From an uncultured Dorea sp. (GTDB lineage: Bacteria > Bacillota > Clostridia > Lachnospirales > Lachnospiraceae): a DNA stretch of 5,204 bases. Under the pieces are notes generated by a model. The model was not told where the DNA came from. It was given only the letters and a program-made list of their open reading frames with translations, and searched no databases. Within the stretch, counting starts at the first letter, position 1, and each line of letters starts with the position of its first letter. Positions 1 through 5,204 of this stretch are shown here, in pieces. The stretch spans positions 1 to 5,204 of the forward strand of contig CAQNVT010000115.1 in NCBI GenBank assembly GCA_948844705.1, read 5' to 3'. The translations under genes and the position numbers were made by a program.

Positions 1-95
1 ATAGAGTTAACAGCCAACTTTACGTCAGCGTTTTCATCAATAATAACCGGAGTAATTCCTTGTACATTTCGGGAAACATCTTGATGATTTTTTAA
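1..95. other. Flank beyond the terminator; possible end of a convergent gene, not identified
   Basis: This edge segment lies past the terminator of the minus-strand cluster. On the plus strand two frames are open from the window edge, one ending at TGA 82-84 and one at TAA 93-95. Either could be the last 27-30 codons of a gene converging on the terminator. On the minus strand one frame is open from just after a TGA near 150 to the window edge and reads through acidic, protein-like residues (for example VIIDENADVKLAVNS). It has no ATG or GTG start and would have to run through the terminator hairpin, so I do not call it a gene. I recognise no family in any frame. The short length makes all of these readings weak. 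Confidence 0.25.
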
Positions 96-137
96 CAGAT
101 AAAAGATAGAGGCAGACCTGCCTCTATCTTTTATCTG
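96..137 (-). terminator. Intrinsic terminator after rpsA, probably bidirectional
   Basis: Positions 96-115 and 118-137 are perfect reverse complements (20 bp) with almost no loop; the tip would open to GACC or a slightly larger loop. The inner stem GATAGAGGCAG is preceded by AAAA and followed by TTTT on both strands, so it can act as an A-stem-U terminator in either direction. On the minus strand it begins 29 bases past the rpsA stop codon, as expected for the end of this cluster. There is no long U-run beyond the TTTT, because further pairing extends through it. Its symmetry suggests that a convergent gene ends on the left side. Confidence 0.85.
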
Positions 138-166
138 ACCATCTATTCACTTGAACAAGTCTAAGA

Positions 167-1261
167 TTATTCTTCTTCCTGTACACTTTCTTCCACACTC
201 TCCTCCGGAGCTGCTTCCAATACTTTCATACTAAGGCTGATCTTCTTCTCCGCTTCATTCAAATCAACAATCTTTGCCGTGATCTCCTGACCAACGGACA
301 GTACGTCCGACGGCTTGTCCACATGGGCTCTCGATATCTGTGATACATGAAGCAGCGCATCGACACCCGGTGCCAGTTCGACGAATGCGCCGAAATCCGT
401 CATCCTCGCTACCCTTCCGCAGATCTCTTTTCCTACTGCATAATCCTCAGAAGCATTTGCCCACGGATTCGTCTCCGGGAACTTAAGGCTTAACGCAATC
501 TTGGTATCGTGGATATCCTTAACCAGGACCTTCACCGCATCTCCGACCTTAAATACCTTCTTCGGATTCTCGACACGTCCCCAGGACATCTCAGATATGT
601 GAAGCAGTCCGTCTACACCGCCGAGGTCGATGAATGCGCCGAAATCCGTCACATTCTTAACGACACCCTCAACCGTATCGCCGACATTCAGACGCTCAAA
701 CAGCTCTCTCTGCTTCTCCGCTCTCTCTGCAACAAGAAGCTGCCTTCTGTCGCCGATCACACGGTTCCGTCTCGGATTAAACTCGCTGATCACAAATTCG
801 ATTTCCTGATCCTGATATTTGCCAAGATCTTTCTCATATGTGTCGGATACAAGACTTGCAGGGATAAATACTCTTGCTCCCTCTACCGTTACGCTTAAGC
901 CGCCTCCTAATATCTGAGTTACCGGAGCCTTAAGAACCTCATGATTCTCATATGCTTCCTTAAGTCTCTCGTTACCCTTCTCGGCAGCCAGTCTCTTATA
1001 CGTAAGCAACACCTGACCCTCTCCGTCATTTACCTTTAAGACTTTTACGGTCATGGCGTCTCCTACGGATACCATAGTCGTAAGGTCGGCACCGGAATCA
1101 TTCGTATACTCATTTCTTGTGATGATTCCGTCCGCTTTGTACCCTATATTCAGGACGATCTCATCCGGCTTAACGTCAATAACCGTGCCGTCCACCACTT
1201 CTCCGTTTCTTATTGTCTTAAAAGACTCTTCCAACATCTGTTCAAAAGTTAATTCTGACAT
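167..1261 (-). CDS. rpsA: 30S ribosomal protein S1 homologue with four S1 RNA-binding domains
   Basis: This is a 364-residue protein made of four S1 (OB-fold) repeats at about residues 20-90, 107-175, 194-260 and 277-345, followed by a short acidic tail (EESVEESVQEEE). Repeats 3 and 4 carry the canonical TDFGAF(I/V)(D/E)L and (L)LH(I/V)S motifs. Repeat 2 is divergent. Four repeats fit the shorter S1 proteins of Firmicutes, against six in E. coli. S1 proteins bind mRNA and can associate with the 30S subunit; how essential the short form is varies by lineage, so translation initiation or RNA binding is inferred. An in-frame TTG 18 bases upstream would give 370 residues, but it begins inside the Shine-Dalgarno, which would then be translated as MRR. 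The ATG at 1261 is therefore preferred. The start overlaps the 3' end of ispH by 20 bases in another frame. Confidence 0.93.
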   Translation of the reverse strand: MSELTFEQMLEESFKTIRNGEVVDGTVIDVKPDEIVLNIGYKADGIITRNEYTNDSGADLTTMVSVGDAMTVKVLKVNDGEGQVLLTYKRLAAEKGNERLKEAYENHEVLKAPVTQILGGGLSVTVEGARVFIPASLVSDTYEKDLGKYQDQEIEFVISEFNPRRNRVIGDRRQLLVAERAEKQRELFERLNVGDTVEGVVKNVTDFGAFIDLGGVDGLLHISEMSWGRVENPKKVFKVGDAVKVLVKDIHDTKIALSLKFPETNPWANASEDYAVGKEICGRVARMTDFGAFVELAPGVDALLHVSQISRAHVDKPSDVLSVGQEITAKIVDLNEAEKKISLSMKVLEAAPEESVEESVQEEE

Positions 1262-2105
1262 TGTTTTGAACCTCCTCAATTATATTCTTGGGCGTGGATG
1301 CCCCTGCTGTAATACCTACTGTTTCCACGGACCTTAATTGATTCATATCCAAATCGTCAAGTGTCTGTATATAGTACGTATCCGCACATGCATTTCTGCA
1401 GATTTCAAATAGCTTCTGGGTGTTGGAGCTTCTCCTGTCTCCTATGACGATCATAGCTCCCGCCCTCTCTGCAATGCGTTTTGCCTCCTCCTGACGTTCC
1501 TTCGTCGCATTGCAAATCGTATTTAAAACAATTATATCATACCTCTTTTCCGAGATAATTTCAACTAAATCTTTGAATTTATTGTAATTAAATGTCGTTT
1601 GGGATACAATACATACTTTCTGATTTTCATTCTCAAGTTTAAAGCTCTCTGCCTCCGCCTCATTTTGAATAACCGTTACGTCCGCTCCCGCCCATCCTTT
1701 AATGCCTTCCACCTCCGGATGGGAGCTGTTGCCGATAATTATGATATGAGAGCCCTTTTCACTCTCGTCCCGGACAATATTATGTATCTTCTTCACAAAC
1801 GGACAGGTCGCATCCACATAGGATATCCGGCCATCCTCCAGGATATCGCAGACGGCCTTCGGGACCCCGTGAGAACGGATGATGACGATCCCTTCCCTTA
1901 AGCCTTTGAGCTCCTCTATGGAATTTAATACCGTTACACCCCTCTTTTCCATGTCCCGGATCACCTCTTCATTATGGATGATCGGGCCAAAGGTATAGAT
2001 GCGCTCGCCCTTATGCTTTTCTGCCTGTTCATATACCATATCGACCGCCCGCTTTACGCCGAAGCAAAAGCCTGCGGTTTTTGCCAGCTCCACTTTCATA
2101 CTCAT
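1242..2105 (-). CDS. ispH: 4-hydroxy-3-methylbut-2-enyl diphosphate reductase (IspH/LytB)
   Basis: IspH is a cytoplasmic iron-sulfur enzyme that converts HMBPP to IPP and DMAPP, the last step of the MEP (non-mevalonate) isoprenoid pathway. The 287 residues match a stand-alone IspH. The three cluster-ligand cysteines are present at C14 (AGFCFGVKRAV), C101 (DATCPFVKKIH) and C198 (NTICNATKERQ). The substrate-pocket residues are also visible: H44, H79, H129, E131 (SHPEVEG), T170/T171 (SQTTFN), S226-S227-N228 and S270 (ASTPKNII). The start is the ATG of an ATGA overlap with the cmk stop, with no clear Shine-Dalgarno, so translational coupling to cmk is likely. A second ATG two codons later (2099) would barely change the protein. 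In many clostridia IspH and S1 are a single fused polypeptide; here they are separate, overlapping frames. The iron-sulfur cluster implies oxygen sensitivity. Confidence 0.97.
   Translation of the reverse strand: MSMKVELAKTAGFCFGVKRAVDMVYEQAEKHKGERIYTFGPIIHNEEVIRDMEKRGVTVLNSIEELKGLREGIVIIRSHGVPKAVCDILEDGRISYVDATCPFVKKIHNIVRDESEKGSHIIIIGNSSHPEVEGIKGWAGADVTVIQNEAEAESFKLENENQKVCIVSQTTFNYNKFKDLVEIISEKRYDIIVLNTICNATKERQEEAKRIAERAGAMIVIGDRRSSNTQKLFEICRNACADTYYIQTLDDLDMNQLRSVETVGITAGASTPKNIIEEVQNNVRINF
1271..1277 (-). promoter_or_regulatory. Ribosome binding site of rpsA inside the end of ispH
   Basis: The minus strand reads GAGGAGG here, nine bases before the ATG at 1261. The site lies wholly within the last codons of ispH, so ribosomes finishing ispH cross it, while it is also strong enough to recruit ribosomes independently. 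It decides the start: the TTG at 1279 overlaps this sequence and cannot use it. Confidence 0.88.
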
Positions 2106-2758
2106 TTACACAGCGCTGCGATCGCGCGGACCACTTCCTCGATCGTCATGTCCGAGCTGTCCACAAGATGCGCGTCCTCCGCCTGCTTAAGAGGCGCCGT
2201 CTCTCTTGTCATATCCTGCTCGTCCCGTTTACGGATGTCCTCCTTTATCGTCTCCAGGTCACAGCTTTCTCCCTTCTCCTTAAGCTCGTCATATCTCCTT
2301 TTTGCCCGTTTTTCCACACTGGCAGTAAGAAATACCTTCACATCTGCATCCGGAAGGACACAGGTCCCGATATCACGTCCGTCCATGACCACGTCCTGCT
2401 CCTTCGCCAGGTTTTTCTGAAGCATAAGAAGCTTCTTTCGTACCTCCGGAATCCGCGCGGTGGCAGATGCCATACGCCCTGCCTCCTCGCTTCTGAGCCT
2501 TGAGGTAATGTTATTTCCGTTTAAGTATACCTGCTGCGTGCCGTCCTCATATTTTATCTCTACCCTGGCATCCTCCACGGCTCTTATGACCGCCGGCACA
2601 TCGTCTGCCCGGATCCCCTGATCCAGAAAATGAACCGCAAGTCCGCGGTACATCGCGCCGGTATCCACATAAATATATCCCTTTTCCTTTGCAAGAAGCT
2701 TCGCGATCGTGCTCTTTCCCGCTCCTGCCGGTCCGTCAATTGCTACATTGTATCCCAT
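2102..2758 (-). CDS. cmk: Cytidylate kinase, (d)CMP kinase
   Basis: Cmk transfers the gamma phosphate of ATP to CMP and dCMP, giving CDP and dCDP for nucleotide synthesis and salvage in the cytosol. The 218-residue length fits the bacterial family. Visible motifs, in order: P-loop GPAGAGKST at residues 9-17; DTGAMYR at about 32-38; the CMP-binding insert with ITSRLRSEE at about 84-92; DGRDIGT at 126-132; and the lid with RKRDEQDMTRE at about 176-186. The longest open frame begins with an ATG at 2779, but that reading runs through an AGGAGG. The ATG at 2758 lies six bases after that site and gives the usual N-terminus MGYNVAIDGPAG, so it is preferred. Its stop forms an ATGA overlap with ispH, and only 32 bases separate it from the flavoprotein gene upstream. 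Cmk beside S1 is a widespread bacterial pairing; here ispH sits between them. Confidence 0.96.
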   Translation of the reverse strand: MGYNVAIDGPAGAGKSTIAKLLAKEKGYIYVDTGAMYRGLAVHFLDQGIRADDVPAVIRAVEDARVEIKYEDGTQQVYLNGNNITSRLRSEEAGRMASATARIPEVRKKLLMLQKNLAKEQDVVMDGRDIGTCVLPDADVKVFLTASVEKRAKRRYDELKEKGESCDLETIKEDIRKRDEQDMTRETAPLKQAEDAHLVDSSDMTIEEVVRAIAALCK

Positions 2759-2764
2759 ACTCTT

Positions 2765-2770
2765 CCTCCT
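2765..2770 (-). promoter_or_regulatory. Ribosome binding site of cmk
   Basis: The minus strand reads AGGAGG six bases before the ATG at 2758. It lies in the only true intergenic gap of the cluster (2759-2790) and excludes the ATG at 2779, which is upstream of it. The gap is A/T rich and contains TATAAA on the minus strand, but no convincing -35 element precedes it, so I do not call an internal promoter. Confidence 0.87.
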
Positions 2771-2790
2771 GTCATCCATTTATATCTTAT

Positions 2791-4020
2791 CTATTTCACA
2801 CTGTTTCCCGCCGCATAGGCCGTAGACCACGCAATCTGCAGGTTGAACCCTCCCGTAAGGGCATCCAGATCCAGAACCTCGCCTGTAAAATAAACACCCT
2901 TCGCAAGCTTAGATTCCATCGTCCCCGGATCGATCTCCTTTGTTTTCACGCCGCCCTTTGTGATGATAGCCTCATCATATCCCCGAAGCCCCGTAAGCGT
3001 CAGCGGAAAATGCTTGATAAGCCTTACAAAATCTATTCTTTCTTCTTTTGATATAATATTTACCCTCTTCTCGGGATCGATACCGCTAAGCTCCGTCATG
3101 ACAGGAACCAGCTTCGCCGGAAACAGCTTTCCCAGTGCATTTTTAAACTGCCTGTTCTGATTCTCCTCAAAATCCCTGCGGACACGCTTGTCAAGTGTCT
3201 CCATGTCAAGCGCCGGCTTCAGATCGATCACAAGGGTCAGCTCCTTTTCGGAAAGCTTTTTTCCGATCCGGCTGCTGGCGCTGATCATCAGCGGCCCGCT
3301 TACGCCGTAGTGGGTAAACAGCATCTCTCCAAACTCCTGACAGAGCTTTTTCTTCCCGTCAAAGACGGCCGCCTCCACATTTTTAAGTGAAAGTCCCATA
3401 AGCTCCTGAATCCACGGCTCTTTTACCTCCATCGGAACAAGAGCCGGCATACACGGCGTAACCTGATGCCCCAGGCTCCCTGCAAACCGGTATCCGTCGC
3501 CCGTCGAGCCGGTAGTTCGGTAGGAAAGTCCTCCTGTGGCCACAATGCAGGCGTCACCCTCTATTTCCCTTCCGTCAGAAAGCACAAGCCGGCAAAAAGC
3601 ACCGTCTTTCGTTATAATCTCTTTTACCTCTGCACGGAAATGTACCTTTACGTTAAGTCTTTCCATCTCACCCAAAAGACCCTTTATAACATCCGAAGAA
3701 TGATCCGATGCAGGAAATACCCGTCCGCCCCGTTCTACCTTCGTCGGTACTCCGATACTTTCAAAAAAATCTATCACATCATGATTTGTAAATCCATAAA
3801 AGCTGCTGTACAAAAACCGGCCGTTACTTACCACCGAAGAGAACAAGGTATCCATATCACAGGCATTTGTGAGATTGCACCTGCCTTTTCCCGTAATAAA
3901 TAATTTTTTTCCGGCCTTCTCATTTTTTTCATACAAAGAGACGCTGTGCCCGTTTCTCGCCGCCCATATGGCCGCAAACATTCCGGACGCGCCGCCTCCG
4001 ATTATCAAAACGCTGCTCAT
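2791..4020 (-). CDS. NAD(P)/FAD-dependent oxidoreductase, HI0933/YhiN/BaiN-like family
   Basis: This 409-residue flavoprotein is of the usual length for its family. It opens with a Rossmann dinucleotide-binding motif, GGGASG at residues 8-13 in VLIIGGGASGMFAA, followed by the acidic end of the second strand (LYEKNEKAGKK). Family hallmarks follow: GKGRCNLTN at 44-52, ATGGLSYRTTGSTGDG at about 161-176, GGVKTKEID at 356-364, and the C-terminal FAD-contact block TGEVLDLDALTGGFNLQ at about 379-395. There is no signal peptide or membrane segment, so it is cytosolic. BaiN of Clostridium scindens, a family member, is linked to bile-acid reduction, but no other bai genes are near and the family is far wider than bile-acid organisms. 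The substrate is unknown and a bai name is not justified. The ATG overlaps the rpiR stop as ATGA and is preceded by GAGG at 4028-4031, seven bases upstream. Confidence 0.93.
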   Translation of the reverse strand: MSSVLIIGGGASGMFAAIWAARNGHSVSLYEKNEKAGKKLFITGKGRCNLTNACDMDTLFSSVVSNGRFLYSSFYGFTNHDVIDFFESIGVPTKVERGGRVFPASDHSSDVIKGLLGEMERLNVKVHFRAEVKEIITKDGAFCRLVLSDGREIEGDACIVATGGLSYRTTGSTGDGYRFAGSLGHQVTPCMPALVPMEVKEPWIQELMGLSLKNVEAAVFDGKKKLCQEFGEMLFTHYGVSGPLMISASSRIGKKLSEKELTLVIDLKPALDMETLDKRVRRDFEENQNRQFKNALGKLFPAKLVPVMTELSGIDPEKRVNIISKEERIDFVRLIKHFPLTLTGLRGYDEAIITKGGVKTKEIDPGTMESKLAKGVYFTGEVLDLDALTGGFNLQIAWSTAYAAGNSVK

Positions 4021-4955
4021 AATTTTTCCTCTGTTTCCGGTGTCTCCGTCGAAACATCCGGCATCTCCACCGAATCTCCAATCATGTTCAGCTCATCCTT
4101 ACTGTACACCTGATACTCGTCCCAGATATCCTCCAGCGTTTCAAGAGTACTGATAACTTCTTCCTGCCTCTTCATACAGAGGGCAACCACAAGGGCATTC
4201 ACCACGCTTAAGGGCGCCACAAGAGAATCCACAATGGATGCCATGTCACTTCTGGCAATCAGATTACAGGACGAGTAAAGTGTCATGGGAGAGTGAATAC
4301 TGTCCGTAAGAGTAATAACCTTTGCCTTCCGGTTACTGGCAAATTCCAGCGCCTTAAGAGTCCGCATGGAATATCTTGGAAAGCTGATGCCGATAATAAC
4401 ATCTTCCTCTCCAATCCTGATAAGCTGCTCAAATATCTCACTGGAGCTGTTCGTGTGTACCGCCACAACATTTTCACAGATCAGGTTCAGGTAGAAAGAT
4501 AAAAAGCTTGCAAGCGGTGCGCAGCTCCTGATACCTATGACATAAATCCTTTTTGCCGTAAGAAGCGTATCCACCGCCATATCAAAGGCTTCATGGTCAA
4601 TCCCGCTCATCGTAAGCTTGATTTTATCAATATCCGACTGGAGCACCGTGGAAAGGATCTCACCCCGGCTGATTCTTCCGTAGGTTACCTCCATCCGCTG
4701 AATAGAATTAAGCTTCGTGCGTATCAGCTCGCCAAGCGCCTTCTGAAATTCGGGATAGCCTTCATAACCGAGAGCCATCGCAAACCGTACGACCGTAGAT
4801 TCACTGACCCCCACTTCCTCTCCCATCTTCGCCGCCGTAAGAAAGGCTGCCTTGTCATAATCCTCCCGGATAAAATCCGCCAGCTTTTTCTGGCCTTTGC
4901 TGAACTTCTTATAGCCGTCCTCCAGCTTTTTCAGCAATTCATTTTTCGTTCCCAT
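4017..4955 (-). CDS. MurR/RpiR-family transcriptional regulator (HTH plus SIS domain)
   Basis: The protein has 312 residues from the preferred start. An N-terminal RpiR helix-turn-helix domain spans about residues 1-80, with the recognition segment AAKMGEEVGVSESTVVRFA at about 41-59 and the family signature GYEGYPEFQ after it. A SIS sugar-isomerase fold follows at about 125-260, with the phosphosugar-binding loops around IGIRSCAPLAS (140-150) and IGISFPRYSMRTL (188-200). A polar, acidic tail of about 35 residues (VEMPDVSTETPETEEKL at the end) lies beyond the SIS fold. Such proteins usually bind DNA as dimers and sense sugar phosphates or amino sugars. Its target and ligand cannot be told here, because no sugar gene lies in the window. 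A GTG at 4979 would add eight residues but falls inside a repeat element, so the ATG at 4955 is preferred. It is first in the cluster and overlaps the next gene by ATGA. Confidence 0.9.
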   Translation of the reverse strand: MGTKNELLKKLEDGYKKFSKGQKKLADFIREDYDKAAFLTAAKMGEEVGVSESTVVRFAMALGYEGYPEFQKALGELIRTKLNSIQRMEVTYGRISRGEILSTVLQSDIDKIKLTMSGIDHEAFDMAVDTLLTAKRIYVIGIRSCAPLASFLSFYLNLICENVVAVHTNSSSEIFEQLIRIGEEDVIIGISFPRYSMRTLKALEFASNRKAKVITLTDSIHSPMTLYSSCNLIARSDMASIVDSLVAPLSVVNALVVALCMKRQEEVISTLETLEDIWDEYQVYSKDELNMIGDSVEMPDVSTETPETEEKL

Positions 4956-4972
4956 CTTTCCCTTGCACTCCT
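4956..4972 (-). promoter_or_regulatory. Translation start region of the rpiR-type gene, partly made of repeat sequence
   Basis: Before the ATG at 4955 the minus strand carries AGGAG at 4968-4972 (12 bases away, rather far) and AAGGG at 4960-4964 (4 bases away, rather close). Neither spacing is ideal. The AGGAG belongs to the 31-bp repeat whose other copy lies 162 bases upstream, so the repeat may have supplied or displaced the original ribosome binding site. The alternative GTG at 4979 has only a weak purine stretch before it. Confidence 0.5.
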
Positions 4973-5050
4973 GAATCACTTTCTTACGGACTTTGCCCTA
5001 AAGGACTAGCTTCGCGTCGCGTACATGCAAAGTCCTGTATGAACAGTAAC
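4966..5050. repeat. Repeat unit B (gene-proximal copy of an imperfect tandem duplication)
   Basis: Bases 4966-4996 are identical to 5128-5158 (31 of 31). Bases 5025-5050 match 5164-5189 at 22 of 26 positions. Between these blocks unit B holds 28 bases (4997-5024) where unit A has five. Arms GGACTTTGC (4988-4996) and GCAAAGTCC (5027-5035) form a perfect 9-bp stem capped by the extra segment. The unit ends against the start of the rpiR-type gene. It resembles a dispersed intergenic repeat of Lachnospiraceae genomes, but only a genome search could show that. Confidence 0.85.
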
Positions 5051-5127
5051 CATTTTGTTACTGCTCACTTCGCTCACAGTAACTTTCACAAATCCATTTA
5101 AAATTCGCTTCGCGAATGGGATTTGCT
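5051..5127. repeat. Hairpin-rich spacer between the two repeat units
   Basis: Two inverted repeats fill this spacer. GTTACTG at 5057-5063 pairs with CAGTAAC at 5077-5083. ATTCGC at 5103-5108 pairs with GCGAAT at 5112-5117 around a TTC loop, extended by AAATCC (5090-5095) and GGATTT (5119-5124) across an interior loop. The same GTTACTG can instead pair with CAGTAAC at 5044-5050 at the end of unit B, so two alternative folds are possible. No open frame of useful length and no clear promoter are visible. Confidence 0.7.
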
Positions 5128-5189
5128 CACTCCTGAATCACTTTCTTACGGACTTTGCAGTGAATGCAAAATGCTGTGTGAACAGTGAC
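5128..5189. repeat. Repeat unit A (distal copy of the imperfect tandem duplication)
   Basis: This copy carries the same 31-bp core (5128-5158) and the TGTTCA(C/T)ACAG end block. It has only a short hairpin, TTTGCA at 5154-5159 with TGCAAA at 5165-5170 around GTGAA, where unit B has a 9-bp stem. The remaining bases to the window edge (5190-5204) show nothing. A weak TTGTCA followed 17 bases later by TGCATT occurs on the minus strand here but is too poor to call a promoter. Confidence 0.82.
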
Positions 5190-5204
5190 AATGAAAAATC
5201 GCTG

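Noticed and set aside
509..898. Plus-strand open frame of 129 codons inside rpsA
   Set aside because: It lies opposite well-conserved S1 domains, and its translation has no recognisable domain; it is an antisense shadow.
1974..2503. Overlapping plus-strand open frames across the ispH-cmk junction
   Set aside because: They are low-complexity serine, arginine and leucine-rich translations antisense to conserved ispH and cmk, with no sign of coding.
2759..2800. Possible internal promoter before cmk (TATAAA on the minus strand)
   Set aside because: The hexamer 17 bases upstream is GAAACA, a poor -35, and the short A/T-rich gap explains the TATAAA without a promoter.
3466..3903. Plus-strand open frame of 145 codons inside the flavoprotein gene
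   Set aside because: It is antisense to FAD-binding motifs of a clear family member and shows no protein signature.
2791..4020. Naming the flavoprotein baiN and inferring bile-acid metabolism
   Set aside because: Family membership alone does not support it; no other bile-acid genes are in the window and the family is widespread in organisms without that pathway.
4593..5009. Plus-strand open frame of 138 codons opposite the RpiR-type gene, running into repeat unit B
   Set aside because: Its N-terminal part is antisense to the SIS and HTH domains and its end is repeat sequence; nothing supports it as a gene.
4966..5190. CRISPR array
   Set aside because: There are only two copies, with internal hairpins and one 77-base spacer, and no cas genes; it does not fit the repeat-spacer pattern.
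4966..5190. T-box or other named riboswitch leader
   Set aside because: I see no T-box consensus and no recognisable aptamer core, and no terminator with a U-tract follows the hairpins.

Overview
The window looks like chromosomal DNA of an anaerobic Firmicute, most likely a member of the Lachnospiraceae (Clostridium cluster XIVa). The reasons are strong AGGAGG-type ribosome binding sites, a four-domain S1 protein with an acidic tail directly behind ispH, and the gene order RpiR-type regulator, FAD oxidoreductase, cytidylate kinase, IspH, S1. I recall this order from that family but could not check it here. The placement is inference from gene content, not from a marker gene.

Layout: all five complete genes lie on the minus strand and are read from right to left as one tightly packed cluster. 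From its 5' end it runs: RpiR-family regulator (4955 to 4017), HI0933/YhiN/BaiN-like flavoprotein (4020 to 2791), cytidylate kinase cmk (2758 to 2102), ispH (2105 to 1242) and the S1-domain protein rpsA (1261 to 167). Two junctions are ATGA stop-start overlaps, one is a 20-base overlap, and the only gap is 32 bases with its own AGGAGG. A perfect 20-bp inverted repeat at 96-137 closes the cluster as an intrinsic terminator that could work in both directions. The 95 bases beyond it hold no gene I can name.

The 5' side (4966-5190) is noncoding and rich in repeats. An imperfect tandem duplication, with a perfect 31-bp core, surrounds several hairpins and abuts the first gene of the cluster. The repeat even supplies an AGGAG and an in-frame GTG in front of the regulator, so the longer GTG start of that gene is suspect.

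Functionally the genes are mostly housekeeping: pyrimidine nucleotide phosphorylation (Cmk), the last step of the MEP isoprenoid pathway (IspH) and RNA binding in translation (S1). A sugar-phosphate-type regulator and a flavoprotein of unsettled role travel with them. No phage, transposase, CRISPR or defence genes are visible, and I do not see a new multi-gene system. The most unusual part is the structured repeat region at 4966-5190. Three starts (rpsA, cmk, rpiR) are set here downstream of the longest possible open frame, on the position of Shine-Dalgarno sequences or repeats.
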